Shown here piece by piece: positions 6,116 to 6,646 of a stretch of DNA of 6,646 nucleotides (position 1 is its first letter; every line of letters starts with the position of its first letter). Source of the stretch: Methanosarcina sp. Its GTDB lineage: Archaea > Halobacteriota > Methanosarcinia > Methanosarcinales > Methanosarcinaceae. The stretch lies in the NCBI GenBank assembly GCA_013331265.1, contig DUGS01000211.1, forward strand, positions 13,147 through 19,792, read 5' to 3'. Made by a program: the position numbers and the translations under genes. The notes beneath the pieces are model-generated. The model made no database searches, had not been told where the DNA came from, and worked only from the letters and a program-made list of their open reading frames with translations.

Positions 6116-6352
6116 TTGACAAAGTTCAGCCTGCTCGACCATGATGCGGTCCCAAAGCATGAAATTATGTCTGAGGGCGAGTTAAAGTCTGTTTTAAGCA
6201 AATATTCTATTGAAAAGGAACAACTTCCGAAAATCAAAGTGCAGGACCCTGTTTGTAAAGAAATAGGAGCTGTCGTCGGAGATGTCGTGAAAATAACAAG
6301 AAAAAGTCAAACTGCAGGGGAGGCAGATTATTACAGACTTGTGATTGAGTAA
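6116..6352 (+). CDS. rpoH: DNA-directed RNA polymerase subunit H (Rpo5)
   Basis: Small subunit of the archaeal RNA polymerase, homologous to the C-terminal domain of eukaryotic RPB5; it sits in the jaw near downstream DNA. The 78 residues fit the family. Visible conserved stretches are FSLLDHDAVPKHEIM near the N-terminus, a KIKVQDPVCKEIGA region, GDVVKITRKS and a YYRLV end. The start is a TTG at 6116 with GGAGG at 6104-6108, seven bases upstream. The frame is open back to an ATG at 6029 that overlaps the tRNA CCA, but those 29 extra residues do not look like RpoH and have no ribosome site outside the tRNA. It is followed by rpoB'', the usual archaeal order. Confidence 0.95.
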   Translation: MTKFSLLDHDAVPKHEIMSEGELKSVLSKYSIEKEQLPKIKVQDPVCKEIGAVVGDVVKITRKSQTAGEADYYRLVIE

Positions 6353-6393
6353 GCGGAGGGGAGTTGAAACCGCTTTCAATATCATATTTTTTT
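6351..6393 (+). terminator. Hairpins and T-run after rpoH
   Basis: TTGAAA (6364-6369) pairs perfectly with TTTCAA (6374-6379) around CCGC, and seven Ts follow at 6387-6393. A competing stem, AAGCGG (6351-6356) with CCGCTT (6370-6375), overlaps both the rpoH stop codon and the right arm of the first stem. This may end the tRNA-rpoH transcript or attenuate read-through into rpoB''. Confidence 0.45.
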
Positions 6394-6465
6394 CACTGAA
6401 TATCTTTTTGAATCCCATGCACCATCATACGGAAATAGTCTACGACTGCATTAAGATTTAGATCT

Positions 6466-6533
6466 GAGGATCATAATTTATTGAGGATCATCATTTATTG
6501 AAGATCGTCATTTATTGAGGATCATCATTTATT
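6466..6533. repeat. Four tandem 17-bp repeats upstream of rpoB''
   Basis: Units begin at 6466, 6483, 6500 and 6517, with consensus GAGGATCATCATTTATT. Copies 2 and 4 are identical, copy 1 differs at one base and copy 3 at two. A degenerate partial unit may follow at 6534. The array ends 35 bases before the presumed rpoB'' start codon, inside its leader or promoter. It could hold binding sites for a regulator or be a replication-slippage product. Confidence 0.9.
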
Positions 6534-6568
6534 GATTTTCATTTTACCAAAGCAAAGAGGGTGCTATC

Positions 6569-6646
6569 ATCGCGTTAGAAAGCAGTATACTGTCGCAAGC
6601 CTATTTTACACGGGACAAGATAGTGCAGCACCATATAGACTCTTTT
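6569..6646 (+). CDS. rpoB2: DNA-directed RNA polymerase subunit B'' (Rpo2N), 5' end only
   Basis: The frame running to the window edge encodes ESSILSQAYFTRDKIVQHHI followed by DSF, the conserved N-terminus of archaeal RpoB''. This is the amino-terminal part of the split second-largest polymerase subunit. It directly follows rpoH, as expected in the archaeal RNA polymerase operon. The frame is open only from 6536 (TGA at 6533), and no ATG, GTG or TTG occurs before GTG at 6623, which lies inside the conserved block. A ribosome-site-like GAGGGTG (6557-6563) points to ATC at 6569 (or 6566) as start codon. That position is my inference; a sequence error is the main alternative. Confidence 0.75.
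   Translation, partial: MALESSILSQAYFTRDKIVQHHIDSF

Noticed and set aside
6466..6533. CRISPR array
   Set aside because: The 17-bp units are directly adjacent with no spacers between them.

Overview
The window looks like chromosome of a methanogenic archaeon close to Methanosarcina. Four things point there: an archaeal-type (insertion-lacking) S-adenosylhomocysteine hydrolase, a very long soluble MEDS/PAS/PocR histidine kinase, AT-rich spacers with archaeal TATA boxes and GAGGTG-type ribosome sites, and the archaeal order rpoH then rpoB'' at the right end. The genus is inferred from protein similarity recalled from memory; no database was searched. All genes are on the + strand.

Layout. 1-158: spacer with an inverted repeat, a TATA box and a 13-bp palindrome near the predicted transcription start. 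159-1394: ahcY, complete, followed by a hairpin and T-tract terminator. 1395-1836: 442-base spacer with several palindromes, a second terminator-like hairpin and a 9-bp inverted repeat just ahead of the kinase ribosome site. 1837-5352: an orphan 1171-residue sensor kinase (MEDS, PAS, PocR, three more PAS, HisKA_2, HATPase) with no response regulator beside it. 5353-5952: 600-base spacer with short repeats, then a TATA box and a compact structured RNA of about 80-95 nt. 5953-6026: tRNA-Lys(TTT) with an encoded CCA. 6116-6352: rpoH, starting at TTG. 6353-6568: spacer with a terminator-like hairpin and four tandem 17-bp repeats. 6569-6646: first codons of rpoB'', cut by the window edge.

How the parts relate. 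ahcY and the kinase each appear to be single-gene units. The tRNA, rpoH and probably rpoB'' look like the head of the RNA polymerase operon, apparently transcribed from the TATA box at 5819 through a structured leader and the tRNA. On that reading, tRNA processing would create the 5' end of the rpoH message.

The least explained parts are the structured leader (with a ribosome-site-preceded 9-codon ORF and competing pairings), the lack of any ATG/GTG/TTG near the rpoB'' ribosome site, and the 17-bp tandem array in front of it.
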